Shown: one piece after another, positions 1 to 9,700 of the stretch | How the letters are laid out: each line of letters begins with the position of its first letter | Numbering within the stretch: the first letter of the stretch is position 1 | Source: Porticoccaceae bacterium | GTDB taxonomy: Bacteria; Pseudomonadota; Gammaproteobacteria; Pseudomonadales; Porticoccaceae | DNA length: 46,015 bases | Assembly: GCA_024959305.1 (NCBI GenBank) | Contig: JANXGQ010000063.1 | Location: 1 to 46,015, forward strand | Direction: 5' to 3' | Notes under the pieces: generated by a model | The model's database searches: none | What the model saw: the letters and a program-made list of their open reading frames with translations, nothing else | Told to the model about the DNA's origin: nothing | Position numbers and translations under genes: made by a program

Positions 1-60
1 GACGACGCACAACAGAATTTTAATCAGCCAACACTGCCAGTTTTACATCAGTCTGTATAA
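1..60 (+). CDS. C-terminal end of an unidentified upstream gene (partial)
   Basis: Frame 1 is open from the window edge to a TAA at 58-60, giving 19 residues that end in LPVLHQSV. It stops 32 bp before the TRAP small permease gene and on the same strand. A TRAP solute-binding subunit (DctP) commonly sits there, but these residues are too few to identify, and an open frame this short can occur by chance. Confidence 0.3.
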   Translation, partial: DDAQQNFNQPTLPVLHQSV

Positions 61-92
61 TACCAACCGTCAAAACTGGGTAGAATAGCCAC

Positions 93-638
93 ATGGAATA
101 TATATCTGAGATTGCAAACTGTATAAACCGCTTTACGGATAGGGTCGGCCGCATCATTTCATGGTTGACGTTATGGTTGGTTTTACTGGTTATTGTGGTG
201 GTTCTGTCCAGATATCTTCTGGGCGTCGGATCCATCGCTATACAGGAATCTGTTACCTATCTGCATGCCACTATTTTTATGCTTGGCCTAGCTTTCACCT
301 TACAGCGAGGTGGCCATGTTCGTGTGGATATTTTTTACCGGAATTACTCATTGCGTCGCAAGGCGCTTATCGATCTATTGGGGACGGTCTTTTTTCTGAT
401 TCCCTTTTGTATTTTGGTATTTTTTAGTAGCTGGGACTATGTAGTGGCAAGCTGGGCTATTTTAGAAACATCCTCAGAAACTGGTGGCATAGCCGCTGTT
501 TATCTGTTGAAAACACTGATGGTAATTATGCCCATTACTCTCGGTATTCAGGGTCTCGCAGAAATTCTTAACAGTATCATTGTTCTCAGTGGCGCCTCTC
601 CTCAGGGGCCGTCTAAAAGGGTCGAGCAAATTTTGTGA
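93..638 (+). CDS. dctQ: TRAP transporter small permease subunit (DctQ family)
   Basis: Small membrane subunit of a tripartite ATP-independent periplasmic transporter, which imports organic acids or related solutes using an ion gradient. The 181-residue protein has four hydrophobic segments at about 20-40, 52-70, 93-112 and 135-155, and a GHVRVD motif at 74-79 after the second segment, as is usual in DctQ proteins. Length is normal. It overlaps the start of the large permease gene, so the two are translationally coupled. The substrate cannot be read from this subunit, and the binding protein is not in the window. Confidence 0.9.
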   Translation: MEYISEIANCINRFTDRVGRIISWLTLWLVLLVIVVVLSRYLLGVGSIAIQESVTYLHATIFMLGLAFTLQRGGHVRVDIFYRNYSLRRKALIDLLGTVFFLIPFCILVFFSSWDYVVASWAILETSSETGGIAAVYLLKTLMVIMPITLGIQGLAEILNSIIVLSGASPQGPSKRVEQIL

Positions 639-2008
639 TGGCAGAGTGGATTCCCCTCGTTATGTTTCTAACCGTATGCCTAGTGCTGATGGCCGGCTAT
701 CCGGTGGCCTTTTCACTGGCTGGTACAGCGCTACTATTTGCTCTGGCAGGTACCCTGACAGGGCATTTTGATCCAGCGTTTCTACAGGCATTTCCCAATC
801 GTCTATTTGGCATTATGGGGAACAGCACATTAATAGCGGTGCCACTTTTTGTGCTGATGGGGATTATGCTGGAAAAGTCTCGGTTGGCAGAGGACCTGCT
901 TAGCAGTATGGCCGAGCTTTTTGGCAGATTCCGCAGTGGTCTGGGTGTTTCTGTGGTGATAGTGGGAGCGCTTCTAGCGGCTAGCACCGGTATTGTGGGC
1001 GCCACCGTTGTTACCATGGGGCTGATGTCATTACCCATCATGCTCAATCGCGGTTATTCCGCCTCCCAAGCCACGGGAATTATAACTGCCACCGGCACCT
1101 TAGGGCAGATTATCCCGCCATCCATCGCATTGGTACTATTGGGCGACACGCTCTCAAGCGCCTATCAGCAGGCGCAGTTAAATATGGGTATCTTTACCCC
1201 CAAGACGGTCTCCATAGGCGACCTATTTGTCGGCGCTATTATTCCCGGACTGATCTTGGTTGCGCTCTATTGCAGTTACGTTATCTGGGTGGCCCGACCC
1301 AGCTTGATCGTTGCGGCTAGCAGTGATGCGCCAGCACAGAGACAGCTGTCCAAGGTGCTGACCAATCTTCTACCGCCGGTTTGTCTAATTGTTGCTGTGT
1401 TGGGTTCAATTATCGCTGGTGTCGCCACACCTACAGAGGCGGCAGGTGTCGGAGCCTTTGGGGCCATATTATTAGCCGCTCTAAAAGGCCAGTTAACCAC
1501 AGCGCGCTTGCGCGAGGTGGTGCAGGGCACCACCGGAGTGACCTCAATGGTGTTTTTGATCTTGATTGGCGCCGCTGTGTTCTCCCTAGTATTCCGAGGT
1601 TTTGGGGGTGAGGAAATTATTGAGCAATTTTTCTCTGACTTACCTGGGGGGCTGTTAGCGGCAACATTTTTAGTGATGGTAGTTATTTTCCTTCTGGGAT
1701 TTATCTTGGACTTTATTGAAATTACCTTTGTGGTGATTCCTATTGTTGGCCCAGTGTTATTAGCTATGGGCTTGGATCCGGTGTGGTTAGGCGTGATGAT
1801 TGCCATTAACCTACAGACCTCATTTTTGACCCCACCCTTTGGGTTTGCGCTGTTCTATCTGCGCGGGGTAGCGCCAGATACGGTTGAGACATCGGATATG
1901 TATCGCGGCGTGGTGCCTTTTATTCTAATGCAGTTGTTGCTAATGCTATTATTATCGCTGTGGCCGCAATTGGCCACCTGGTTGCCAGATCTAGTTTATA
2001 ACCACTGA
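635..2008 (+). CDS. dctM: TRAP transporter large permease subunit (DctM family)
   Basis: Channel-forming subunit of the TRAP importer, strongly hydrophobic throughout at 457 residues, close to the family norm. The region around residues 100-175 (GIVGATVVTMGLMSLPIML, then a GQIIPPS segment) and the late LTPPFG motif are typical of DctM. The insertion between them resembles the mannitol/chloroaromatic type, whose substrates are mostly carboxylates. The start is either GTG 635, overlapping dctQ by four bases, or ATG 638, overlapping by one; the proteins differ by one residue. The gene ends 22 bp from a convergent hydrolase gene. Confidence 0.93.
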   Translation: MMAEWIPLVMFLTVCLVLMAGYPVAFSLAGTALLFALAGTLTGHFDPAFLQAFPNRLFGIMGNSTLIAVPLFVLMGIMLEKSRLAEDLLSSMAELFGRFRSGLGVSVVIVGALLAASTGIVGATVVTMGLMSLPIMLNRGYSASQATGIITATGTLGQIIPPSIALVLLGDTLSSAYQQAQLNMGIFTPKTVSIGDLFVGAIIPGLILVALYCSYVIWVARPSLIVAASSDAPAQRQLSKVLTNLLPPVCLIVAVLGSIIAGVATPTEAAGVGAFGAILLAALKGQLTTARLREVVQGTTGVTSMVFLILIGAAVFSLVFRGFGGEEIIEQFFSDLPGGLLAATFLVMVVIFLLGFILDFIEITFVVIPIVGPVLLAMGLDPVWLGVMIAINLQTSFLTPPFGFALFYLRGVAPDTVETSDMYRGVVPFILMQLLLMLLLSLWPQLATWLPDLVYNH

Positions 2009-2030
2009 TTGATTGGATTTTACGCAGTTA

Positions 2031-2975
2031 TTAGAGCTCGATAGCGTCTAAAATCTTAGCGCGCAGGGGTTGGATTTCGTTGACCAAATGATGATTGGCA
2101 CGCCCCACCATATGCAGGTTGATATTGGGCAGCTTGTGTTTAAATACCTCAATGTTGTACTGCCAATTCAGGGTCTTATCGGCGTTGCCCTGGATAAGGT
2201 TAATCGGAAAATCACTGCCCTTAGATATTTCGAATTCTCGCACCCATTTCCCCGCGGCATCTAACCATGGAAGGGGGATGGCGCGGGCTTGCAAAGGGTC
2301 TTTATAGCGCAGAAAATTTAAAAAGTTTTGATCGTACGAATTGCGACTAAAGGCGCGCTTCACTGATTTGCGGAAAGGTCTGATAAAGGTCAGTAACCAC
2401 TGATTGATTGACCAAGCTTTTGGGCGGAGTAGAGGGGCCAAGAGATTAATCGTTTTAAAAGGGCAGTCTGTAGCGCTCTGTGAATCGATTAGATGCTTAA
2501 GCAAAATAGCCCCTCCCATACTTTGTCCAAGGGCATGGAGGGGTGCGGGGAAATATTGTTGGCAGACACCAATTAAAGACTCGAGTACGCAGCTGTAGTC
2601 CGCAAAATCCTCGATAAATGCAGCTTCACCAGCAGACAGACCGTGGCCGGGGAGATCAAAACAGACCACAGTGAGATTGCGACTGATTAAGAAGTCGATA
2701 AGGTGGTTGTACAGGCCGAGATGATCCATATAGCCGTGAACCACAAGAGCTGTTCCCACAGATTTTGGCGGTTGCCAAGCGGCGGCGAAGATAGGGGATT
2801 GGTTGACCACTATGGTCCCGACAGCGAGACTTAGTTGATCAGATAAGGTCGGCAGATTGTAGAAATTTAGATAGGTTTGTAAGGCTGCACTGGGTTTTTG
2901 TTGCGATACAGACGGGTTAAAAGCAGTCAGGCTCTTCTTTAGCTCGCTGAGGGTTAAAAGATCCAGTGTGGCCAT
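2031..2975 (-). CDS. alpha/beta hydrolase, serine aminopeptidase S33 / monoacylglycerol lipase-like
   Basis: Cytoplasmic alpha/beta-fold hydrolase of 314 residues, probably an esterase or lysophospholipase. The oxyanion-hole HG is at 80-81, FDLPGHGLS lies near 106-114, the nucleophile elbow GQSMGG places the catalytic serine at 152, and the likely acid and base are Asp266 and His296 or His297. No signal peptide is visible. It lies convergent to the TRAP operon and upstream of nothing obviously related, so the substrate is unknown. The ATG start gives a normal N-terminus for the family. Confidence 0.8.
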   Translation of the reverse strand: MATLDLLTLSELKKSLTAFNPSVSQQKPSAALQTYLNFYNLPTLSDQLSLAVGTIVVNQSPIFAAAWQPPKSVGTALVVHGYMDHLGLYNHLIDFLISRNLTVVCFDLPGHGLSAGEAAFIEDFADYSCVLESLIGVCQQYFPAPLHALGQSMGGAILLKHLIDSQSATDCPFKTINLLAPLLRPKAWSINQWLLTFIRPFRKSVKRAFSRNSYDQNFLNFLRYKDPLQARAIPLPWLDAAGKWVREFEISKGSDFPINLIQGNADKTLNWQYNIEVFKHKLPNINLHMVGRANHHLVNEIQPLRAKILDAIEL

Positions 2976-3131
2976 CCGGTTGCCTAGTCAAATGGTGATT
3001 TGAATACCTATGTACCAGTCTATAATCGCACAGTCGCAGGAAAAACAAAACCACGGGATATGATCTGCGGGAAAGGCTATTTTGTGTCGGGTTAGCAAGA
3101 CCTAGAAGGCGGTTTCACCGAACCCAAATCG

Positions 3132-3536
3132 CTAGTCTGTCGAGAGCGAGATATCGTAGACCCCGGCCTCTCGGGCTTGGTCAGAAATTATGACGAAGAT
3201 CTCGGTCTTGGCTTTCGGGTGAGAGCTGACAACCACTTTAGCCCCTGGCTTTTCTGCGTGGAGCCTTTCAACATTGGCGCGCACTGAGCGAATATCAATT
3301 CTGCGTCCCTCAAAAGTTACCTCGTTGCTTTCAGATACACGAAATACAATATTGGTGTTCTCAGAATCTGGTGGCGGTTGGTCCGAGGTGGGTGGGCGAT
3401 TGACGCCTAAGCCGGACTCATTGACGAAAGAGGCAGTCACAATAAAGAAAATCAACATGATAAACACCACATCTAGCATCGGTGTCATATCAATTTGGGA
3501 GTCGTCCTCTTCTTTGCGTCTTTTACCTAAAGCCAT
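3132..3536 (-). CDS. exbD: ExbD/TolR-family biopolymer transport protein
   Basis: ExbD subunits sit in the inner membrane with ExbB and pass proton-motive force to TonB, or in the Tol system to TolA. This 134-residue protein has a basic N-terminus, then a single transmembrane segment at about 19-42 that begins DMTPMLDVVF, with the conserved proton-path aspartate at 22. A periplasmic domain follows. Length is normal. No exbB, tonB or second exbD is adjacent, which is unusual; an ExbB partner would have to be encoded elsewhere. Divergent from mutM across a 238-bp gap. Confidence 0.88.
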   Translation of the reverse strand: MALGKRRKEEDDSQIDMTPMLDVVFIMLIFFIVTASFVNESGLGVNRPPTSDQPPPDSENTNIVFRVSESNEVTFEGRRIDIRSVRANVERLHAEKPGAKVVVSSHPKAKTEIFVIISDQAREAGVYDISLSTD

Positions 3537-3774
3537 TTAGTTGGAGCCTTTCGAAATTGAGTCTGTGGCAGAATGCAGGGGATTCTACTTAAATTTTATC
3601 AAAATACCAGTGATTACTGTCGGATCAGCAATATTACCTATTGTAGCTTTCATTTATCTTGCAGCCATATCAACATAAGACGGCTAGAGATGCTAATCCG
3701 CCCCCCCGCAAACTTACTATGCTATTCTGCCTTTTCAATTAAAAAGGTTTAAAACCCAAACAATTCATTTAAGT

Positions 3775-4581
3775 ATGCCTGAATTACCAGAAGTTGAAAC
3801 TACGCTCAGGGGCATAGAGCCTCATATCAGCTCGCAGCAGATTATCGCCCTAACAGTGAGGCAGGCTTCCCTACGGTGGCCGGTTACAGAGAATATTCAG
3901 GCGCTTGTGCAGGGGCAAAAAATTCACTCGGTGTCGCGCCGCGCCAAGTACTTAATTTTCAAACTTGATTGTGGGTCAATATTAATTCATCTCGGCATGA
4001 GCGGGAGCCTGCGAATAACCGCCACTGCGGACCTGTGGCGCAAGCATGACCATATTGAAATGCAGCTGAGCAATGGTTGCGCATTGCGCTATCATGATCC
4101 GCGCCGTTTTGGGTGCTGGCTGTGGTCTGCCAATGAACACAGTCAACTCGCGAATCTGGGGCCAGAGCCCCTGTCGGATAACTTTGATGGCGACCTTCTC
4201 TACAGGCGTTCGCGCAATCGAAAATTGGCGGTAAAGCCCTTTATCATGGATAGCGCAGTGGTGGTGGGCGTGGGTAATATATATGCCTCGGAAGCCCTGT
4301 TTCGCAGCGGCATAAGGCCGGATCGATCGGCGGCTAGGATCTCCAGAGAGCGCTATCAATTGCTGGCCCAAAATATAAAAGCTATTCTAGCGGCGGCGAT
4401 CGATCAGGGTGGCACTACCTTGCGAGATTTTGTTAACAGTGATGGCCAGCCAGGGTACTTCCAGCAATCTTTAGATGTCTATGGTCGCGCAGGTGAACCC
4501 TGCACAGTTTGCAGCCTGACGCTGAAGGAGATAAGACTCGGCCAGCGCAGTTCGGTATTCTGTTCGGGCTGTCAGCGCTAA
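3775..4581 (+). CDS. mutM: formamidopyrimidine-DNA glycosylase (Fpg)
   Basis: Bifunctional base-excision repair enzyme that removes 8-oxoguanine and ring-opened purines and nicks the resulting abasic site. The N-terminus is the diagnostic PELPEVET with catalytic Pro2 and Glu3, Lys58 is present in SRRAKYL, and the C-terminal zinc finger is complete with cysteines 243, 246, 263 and 266. At 268 residues it is full length. The ATG start is fixed because Pro2 must follow the initiator. It ends 42 bp from convergent coaD; that gap can form an imperfect hairpin but has no T-tract. Confidence 0.97.
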   Translation: MPELPEVETTLRGIEPHISSQQIIALTVRQASLRWPVTENIQALVQGQKIHSVSRRAKYLIFKLDCGSILIHLGMSGSLRITATADLWRKHDHIEMQLSNGCALRYHDPRRFGCWLWSANEHSQLANLGPEPLSDNFDGDLLYRRSRNRKLAVKPFIMDSAVVVGVGNIYASEALFRSGIRPDRSAARISRERYQLLAQNIKAILAAAIDQGGTTLRDFVNSDGQPGYFQQSLDVYGRAGEPCTVCSLTLKEIRLGQRSSVFCSGCQR

Positions 4582-4623
4582 GGCTTTATTGGCCATAATA
4601 GCGTGCAACTGCGGAATTTAGGC

Positions 4624-5127
<504 letters not shown>

Positions 5128-5201
5128 TTATTTTGCAAGGATCAGCATCTTACTTAAATAATGCAATGGTCTCAACGTATGAAAAAAGGAAGCGCAATCC
5201 A

Positions 5202-5783
5202 TTAGGCAACAGTTTCATAAAGACAGTAGCGTACTTTGCCAGTGGTTTTCTCTTTTAGCAACTGCCAGTTTTGCGGTGTGTCAGCATGCTCTGAAATGGG
5301 CAACTCAGAGTAGATTAAAGCATTGGGAGCGAGCCAGCCGCCACGGTTTAGCGAGCGACTAATTTCGCCGTGCAGTCTATGTTCAAACGGCGGATCCATA
5401 AACACAATATTATAGGGGTTAGCAGAGTTTGTCTGTCGCAAGTAGTCTCTGGTATCCGTATAAACAATAGCTAAGTTGTCAGCGTCTAGGTTTGTTTGAT
5501 TGGCCCGCAACTGTGCGACGGCGTCAGCACTATTTTCCAAGGCGACGCACGACGCTGCTCCTCTGGAGAGAATTTCAAAACTGAGTGCACCAGAACCAGC
5601 AAACAGGTCGAGACATTTAGCGCCTTCAATGCTGGGCGCCAACCAGTTGAAAAGAGTCTCGCGAATTCGATCGCCAGTGGGCCTGAGTCCATCCACAGGC
5701 GCAAAATTGAGTCGACGACTGCGCCACTTGCCGCCGATGACTCGTACCGTCTGAGGCGAGTTTGAAGATATTTTTTTTACCAA
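5202..5783 (-). CDS. rsmD: 16S rRNA (guanine(966)-N2)-methyltransferase
   Basis: SAM-dependent enzyme that methylates G966 of 16S rRNA during small-subunit assembly. Visible are RVIGGKWRSRRL near residues 14-25, the SAM-binding LDLFAGSGALSFE at 58-70, and the catalytic DPPF at 130-133. The start is a TTG at 5783-5781, preceded by AGGAG at 5800-5796; no in-frame ATG suits the N-terminus. Length (193) is usual. It is divergent from ftsY, an arrangement also found in Pseudomonas. Confidence 0.95.
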   Translation of the reverse strand: MVKKISSNSPQTVRVIGGKWRSRRLNFAPVDGLRPTGDRIRETLFNWLAPSIEGAKCLDLFAGSGALSFEILSRGAASCVALENSADAVAQLRANQTNLDADNLAIVYTDTRDYLRQTNSANPYNIVFMDPPFEHRLHGEISRSLNRGGWLAPNALIYSELPISEHADTPQNWQLLKEKTTGKVRYCLYETVA

Positions 5784-5882
5784 CGGGCAAGCGCTCTCCT
5801 GTGTATTTTTAAGCCACTTTTTGTGGGCTAGATGGTAGTATAGGATACACTAGAAACCAACAACCCTATATAAAGCCTTTCT

Positions 5883-6965
5883 ATGGATGCCAAGTCTCCC
5901 GATCCCAAGTATCAATCGCAGAAACCATCTTTTCTGGATAGATTTAGACGCAAGAACTCAGATACCAACTCAGATAAAGATCTTGCGTCTGGCGATACTG
6001 CGCCGAAGGAAATGCAGCAGGCCTTAGAAAAGGCAGAAAATAAATCCAGCTTTATGCAGCGTATGCGCGGCGCGCTGTCTCGTACAGGCAGTGGCCTTGG
6101 CGATCTTTTTCTCGGTGCCAAGGCAATAGATGACGCCTTGCTAGAGGAGCTTGAAACTCTGCTTTTAATGGCAGATGTAGGCGTTGATGTCACCGATTCC
6201 ATTATCCAAGACCTAGCTGAGCGAGTAAAAAGAAATCAGCTCAATGATGGCGCAGCGCTGCACATAGCGTTAAAGCAACTGTTGCTGTCCAAATTACAGC
6301 CCTGCGAACTCAATCTGGATACAGAGACTGGGCAACAACCCTTTGTGATACTGGTTGTCGGCGTCAATGGTGTGGGCAAAACCACGACCATTGGCAAAAT
6401 GGCAAATTCTCTAAAACAGCAGGGTAAATCCGTTATGCTGGCAGCCGGTGATACATTTAGAGCTGCAGCGGTTGAGCAGCTGCAAGCATGGGGGGAGTGC
6501 AATCAGGTGCCCGTTGTCGCTCAACACACAGGGGCCGATAGTGCCTCAGTGATCTTTGATGCGATACAGGCTGCCAAGCATCGAGGTATAGAGGTAGTTA
6601 TTGCCGACACCGCGGGGCGCTTGCACAACAAAAGTAACCTTATGGAGGAGCTTAAGAAGGTCAAGCGGGTTGCAGCTAAGCTTGACGACAGTGCCCCCCA
6701 TGAAGTTTTGCTGGTTTTAGATGCGGGTACTGGGCAAAATGCGCTGGCTCAAATGACTCAATTCGATAAGGCTGTTGGGATCAGTGGTATAGCTCTAACC
6801 AAGCTAGATGGCACCGCCAAAGGCGGCATTATCTTTGCGTTGGCGGAAAAGTTTTCAACACCGATTCGATACATAGGCGTGGGTGAGGGGCAGGATGATC
6901 TGCAGCCCTTTGTTGCCAGCCAATTTATAGAGGCATTAATGGCCGCCGATGTGAGCGAGCGATGA
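5883..6965 (+). CDS. ftsY: signal recognition particle receptor FtsY
   Basis: SRP-receptor GTPase that docks ribosome-SRP complexes at the inner membrane for co-translational insertion. It has a charged, poorly conserved N-terminal part (1-60), the helical N domain (about 65-140), then the G domain with P-loop GVNGVGKT at 160-167, DTAGR at 242-246 and TKLD at 306-309. The acidic A domain is short compared with the E. coli protein, giving 360 residues, common in other gammaproteobacteria. Its last four bases overlap the ftsE start (ATGA), so the genes are coupled. Confidence 0.97.
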   Translation: MDAKSPDPKYQSQKPSFLDRFRRKNSDTNSDKDLASGDTAPKEMQQALEKAENKSSFMQRMRGALSRTGSGLGDLFLGAKAIDDALLEELETLLLMADVGVDVTDSIIQDLAERVKRNQLNDGAALHIALKQLLLSKLQPCELNLDTETGQQPFVILVVGVNGVGKTTTIGKMANSLKQQGKSVMLAAGDTFRAAAVEQLQAWGECNQVPVVAQHTGADSASVIFDAIQAAKHRGIEVVIADTAGRLHNKSNLMEELKKVKRVAAKLDDSAPHEVLLVLDAGTGQNALAQMTQFDKAVGISGIALTKLDGTAKGGIIFALAEKFSTPIRYIGVGEGQDDLQPFVASQFIEALMAADVSER

Positions 6966-7642
6966 TTTGTTTCGACAATCTCAGCAAGCGTTATCCGGGG
7001 GGCTTTGAGGCCCTTAAAAATGTCAGTTTAAATATGGATGCTGGAGAGCTGGCGTTTTTAACCGGCCGCTCCGGTGCAGGCAAAAGCACATTGTTAAAAA
7101 TACTGATGCTGCTGGAGCGCCCAACATCAGGCTCTCTGTTGATCAACGGTAAAAATCTTAATCGACTGTCTAATTCCCAGATTCCCAGCTATCGTCGTCA
7201 GCTTGGCGTGGTATTTCAAAATCACCAATTACTGTTGGATCGGAGTGTATTTGACAATGTGGCCCTGCCTCTGCAGGTATCGGGGTACTCGAGAAAAGAG
7301 ATTGGCCGTCGGGTTCGAGCGGCTCTGGATGGTGTGGGGTTGCTGGAAAGAGAGCGACACAGGCCGCAAACATTATCTGGCGGTGAGCAGCAGCGGGTTG
7401 GCATCGCAAGAGCAGTTGTGCACAAACCTAGGATCCTCTTGGCCGATGAGCCAACCGGCAATTTGGATCCCGCATTATCCGCTGAAATTATGGCGTTCTT
7501 CCGCCGCTTTCAAGATGTGGGTGTCACCGTGCTTATTGCCACTCATGATATTAATCTGGTGAATCGTATGAACTGTAGAATAATTCGGCTAGAACAAGGA
7601 ATAGTCGCTGATAATGGAGAAAATCGTGGCGCGGCAGTATAA
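6962..7642 (+). CDS. ftsE: cell division ATP-binding protein FtsE
   Basis: ATPase of the FtsEX complex, which uses ATP hydrolysis to activate periplasmic cell-wall hydrolases at the septum. All ABC motifs are present: Walker A GRSGAGKST at 35-43, Q-loop near 86, signature LSGGEQQR at 138-145, and Walker B ILLADEP at 158-164. It sits between ftsY and ftsX, overlapping both (4 bp and 29 bp), the standard cluster. Full length at 226 residues. Confidence 0.97.
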   Translation: MICFDNLSKRYPGGFEALKNVSLNMDAGELAFLTGRSGAGKSTLLKILMLLERPTSGSLLINGKNLNRLSNSQIPSYRRQLGVVFQNHQLLLDRSVFDNVALPLQVSGYSRKEIGRRVRAALDGVGLLERERHRPQTLSGGEQQRVGIARAVVHKPRILLADEPTGNLDPALSAEIMAFFRRFQDVGVTVLIATHDINLVNRMNCRIIRLEQGIVADNGENRGAAV

Positions 7643-8618
7643 AAATCGCGACAGCGTTCAACGCGGAGCCGTAGGGTCGAAAATTGCTCTGGCCGACCGT
7701 TGGCGAGGGTTTGTTTCCCACCATCGCGCGACCCTCCGCGACAGCGCGCTAAGAATGTTTCGAGAGCCGCTGCAAACTATTATAACCAGCGCGGTAATTG
7801 CCATTGCATTATCTCTTCCAGCTTCGCTTTATTTAATGGTAGAAAACATTCGCCAACTTGGGAGCAATTTTGAATCCTTTGCCAGGATTACGGTTTATGT
7901 GGAAAAGAATGCCGGTCAGAGGGCGATCAACGCTTTGGGCGATCAATTAGAGGCGATGCCTGAAGTGGCAACCGCAACTTATATTTCAGCTGAGCAAGCT
8001 TTGACAGAATTCAAGTCGGTTTCTGGATTTGGTTCAGCACTCCAGCACCTAGAAGATAATCCGCTGCCGGCGGTGTTTATTGTAGAGCCCGCGTTGGCTG
8101 AACAAATAGATATAGGTCAGACGCACAAATTATTGGAGAAGATTCGCAGTCTGGCGGCGATTGACGATGTGCAGATGGATATGCTGTGGCTGCAGAGGCT
8201 CCGCGGTTTGGCCGAGATAGGGCAAAAAATAGTCTTAGCTCTTGGGGGTACACTGGGTCTGGGTGTATTGCTGATTATCGGCAACACCATTCGGCTGGCT
8301 ATCCACAGCCGTCGAGACGAAATAGTGATTATAAAATTAGTTGGAGGCACGGATGCCTACGTGCGCAGACCTTTCCTATACGGTGGGATGCTATTGGGCT
8401 TGACGGGGGCTCTGGGTTCCTCTCTGATGCTTTTTGCGGGTTTACTGTGGCTGAGTGGGTCGATTGAGCATCTAAGTGACCTCTATAACAGCCAGTACCG
8501 GTTGCTGGGCCCCGGGTTTGTAGGGTTCTTGGGGTTGGCTGCTGTGGGCGGCCTACTTGGGGTATGTGGGGCTTGGCTCGCCGTGGCAAGGCATCTAAAA
8601 GATATTAAGCCGAGGTAA
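7614..8618 (+). CDS. ftsX: cell division protein FtsX
   Basis: Membrane partner of FtsE. The 334-residue protein has a cytoplasmic N-terminal tail, a first transmembrane segment near 56-76, a large periplasmic domain (about 80-200) that contacts hydrolase activators such as EnvC, and three more membrane segments near 205-228, 257-280 and 301-323. The start at ATG 7614 lies inside ftsE; a GTG at 7626 is a possible alternative. It ends 110 bp before rpoH. Confidence 0.95.
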   Translation: MEKIVARQYKNRDSVQRGAVGSKIALADRWRGFVSHHRATLRDSALRMFREPLQTIITSAVIAIALSLPASLYLMVENIRQLGSNFESFARITVYVEKNAGQRAINALGDQLEAMPEVATATYISAEQALTEFKSVSGFGSALQHLEDNPLPAVFIVEPALAEQIDIGQTHKLLEKIRSLAAIDDVQMDMLWLQRLRGLAEIGQKIVLALGGTLGLGVLLIIGNTIRLAIHSRRDEIVIIKLVGGTDAYVRRPFLYGGMLLGLTGALGSSLMLFAGLLWLSGSIEHLSDLYNSQYRLLGPGFVGFLGLAAVGGLLGVCGAWLAVARHLKDIKPR

Positions 8619-8654
8619 TATAGTTAAAGAAAGAAGTTTTAGGGCGTCTAGGGG

Positions 8655-8700
8655 TTGAAATTTTCACCACTAGGAACCATTTAATAGTTAATGCTATAAT
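8655..8700 (+). promoter_or_regulatory. candidate rpoH promoter region
   Basis: A consensus-like -10, TATAAT, lies at 8695-8700, 29 bp before the rpoH ATG, but there is no good -35 at the right distance. Just upstream, TTGAAA (8655-8660), 14 nt, then AACCATTTA (8675-8683) loosely resembles a sigma-32 promoter (TTGAAA / CCCCATTTA). rpoH commonly has several promoters. Both assignments are by eye. Confidence 0.35.
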
Positions 8701-8728
8701 TCAAGGTTCGAACAACGGTAAGAATTGA

Positions 8729-9580
8729 ATGACTAAATCGCTTCAAACAATGGACTGGATGACCCCGGGCGCTAACCTGAATGCTTATATTCAGGGGACG
8801 GCGACTGTGCCGATCCTATCCCTAGATGAAGAGAAAGCACTTGGGGAAGCCCTTTATTACCAAGACGATCTTGATTCTGCCCGTCGTTTAGTCATGGCCC
8901 ACCTGCGCTTTGTGGTGCATATTGCCCGCTCGTACAATGGATACGGCTTGCCATTAGGCGATCTGATTCAGGAGGGTAATGTTGGGTTGATGAAAGCGGT
9001 ACGACGCTTTAATCCAGAGAAGGGCGTTCGACTGGTGTCCTTTGCTGTGCATTGGATCAAAGCAGAGATACATGAATTTATACTGCGTAACTGGCGCATA
9101 GTTAAAATAGCCACTACCAAGTCGCAGCGAAAATTATTCTTTAATCTACGCAGTGCCAAGAAACAGTTGCAATGGCTATCTGCGGATGAGGCAAAAGCGG
9201 TTGCTGAGGATTTAGGTGTAGAGGTTAAAGACGTGTTGGAAATGGAGATGCGTCTCTCTGCTCATGATAGCGCCTTTGATGCGCCCGATGATGATGATGA
9301 AAAAGCTACCTATGCGCCAGCTCTGTACTTGGAAGATAGAGGGGCAGATCCCGCTGAGCGCGTAGAGAATGAAGACTATGAAATTGACAACAATATTCGG
9401 CTTGGCAAGGCAGTGAAAACCCTAGATCAACGAAGTCAGGATATTCTTCAACGACGCTGGTTGGACGATAAAAAAGCCACCCTTCATCAGCTGGCAGATG
9501 AGTATGGCATCTCTGCGGAACGGATTCGTCAGCTAGAGAAAAATGCGATGAAGAAAGTTCGCGCTGCCATGGAAGCCTAA
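8729..9580 (+). CDS. rpoH: RNA polymerase heat-shock sigma factor sigma-32
   Basis: Alternative sigma factor that directs RNA polymerase to heat-shock promoters. Region 2 is intact ([19 protein letters not shown] near 78-96 and [14 protein letters not shown] near 104-117), followed by the RpoH-box segment QRKLFFNLR at 133-141, which separates RpoH from housekeeping sigma factors. Region 4 with its helix-turn-helix ([19 protein letters not shown]) ends the protein. Length (283) is typical. It is the last gene of the ftsYEX-rpoH cluster and is followed directly by an intrinsic terminator. Confidence 0.97.
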   Translation: MTKSLQTMDWMTPGANLNAYIQGTATVPILSLDEEKALGEALYYQDDLDSARRLVMAHLRFVVHIARSYNGYGLPLGDLIQEGNVGLMKAVRRFNPEKGVRLVSFAVHWIKAEIHEFILRNWRIVKIATTKSQRKLFFNLRSAKKQLQWLSADEAKAVAEDLGVEVKDVLEMEMRLSAHDSAFDAPDDDDEKATYAPALYLEDRGADPAERVENEDYEIDNNIRLGKAVKTLDQRSQDILQRRWLDDKKATLHQLADEYGISAERIRQLEKNAMKKVRAAMEA

Positions 9581-9597
9581 ATCAGAACTATAAAAGG

Positions 9598-9624
9598 CCG
9601 CACTGGAATCCGTGCGGTTTTTTT
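9598..9624 (+). terminator. intrinsic terminator of rpoH
   Basis: A perfect 6-bp stem CCGCAC (9598-9603) / GTGCGG (9612-9617) with an 8-nt loop is followed by seven T residues. It starts 17 bp after the rpoH stop codon and separates rpoH from the element at 9636. Confidence 0.92.
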
Positions 9625-9635
9625 ATATCTATGAA

Positions 9636-9700
9636 CCTAGAAACCTCAGTTAATCACTTATTTCTCAGCGCAAATTCTGTGTTTAACTGAGGTTTCTAGG
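9636..9700. mobile_element. 65-bp MITE-like palindromic element, copy A
   Basis: A perfect 18-bp inverted repeat, CCTAGAAACCTCAGTTAA (9636-9653) and its reverse complement (9683-9700), encloses 29 nt. The element is flanked by a perfect 5-bp direct repeat ATGAA (9631-9635 and 9701-9705), the mark of a transposition duplication. It carries no gene, so it would depend on a transposase from elsewhere. The ATG of the right-hand duplication is the start codon of the DUF423 gene, and GAGG at 9689-9692 inside the right repeat is its likely Shine-Dalgarno. A longer relative lies at 14744-14985. I could not assign an IS family. Confidence 0.85.

Noticed and set aside
1276..1806. 176-codon open frame on the minus strand
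   Set aside because: Antisense shadow of the dctM permease gene, Ile/Thr/Pro-rich as expected from the reverse of a hydrophobic gene.
4576..4609. Hairpin between mutM and coaD as a terminator
   Set aside because: The stem is imperfect and no T-tract follows on either strand.
9636..9700. Copy A as an integron attC site or CRISPR repeat
   Set aside because: The inverted repeat lacks the attC core sites, there is no integrase or cassette array, and no regularly spaced repeats are present.
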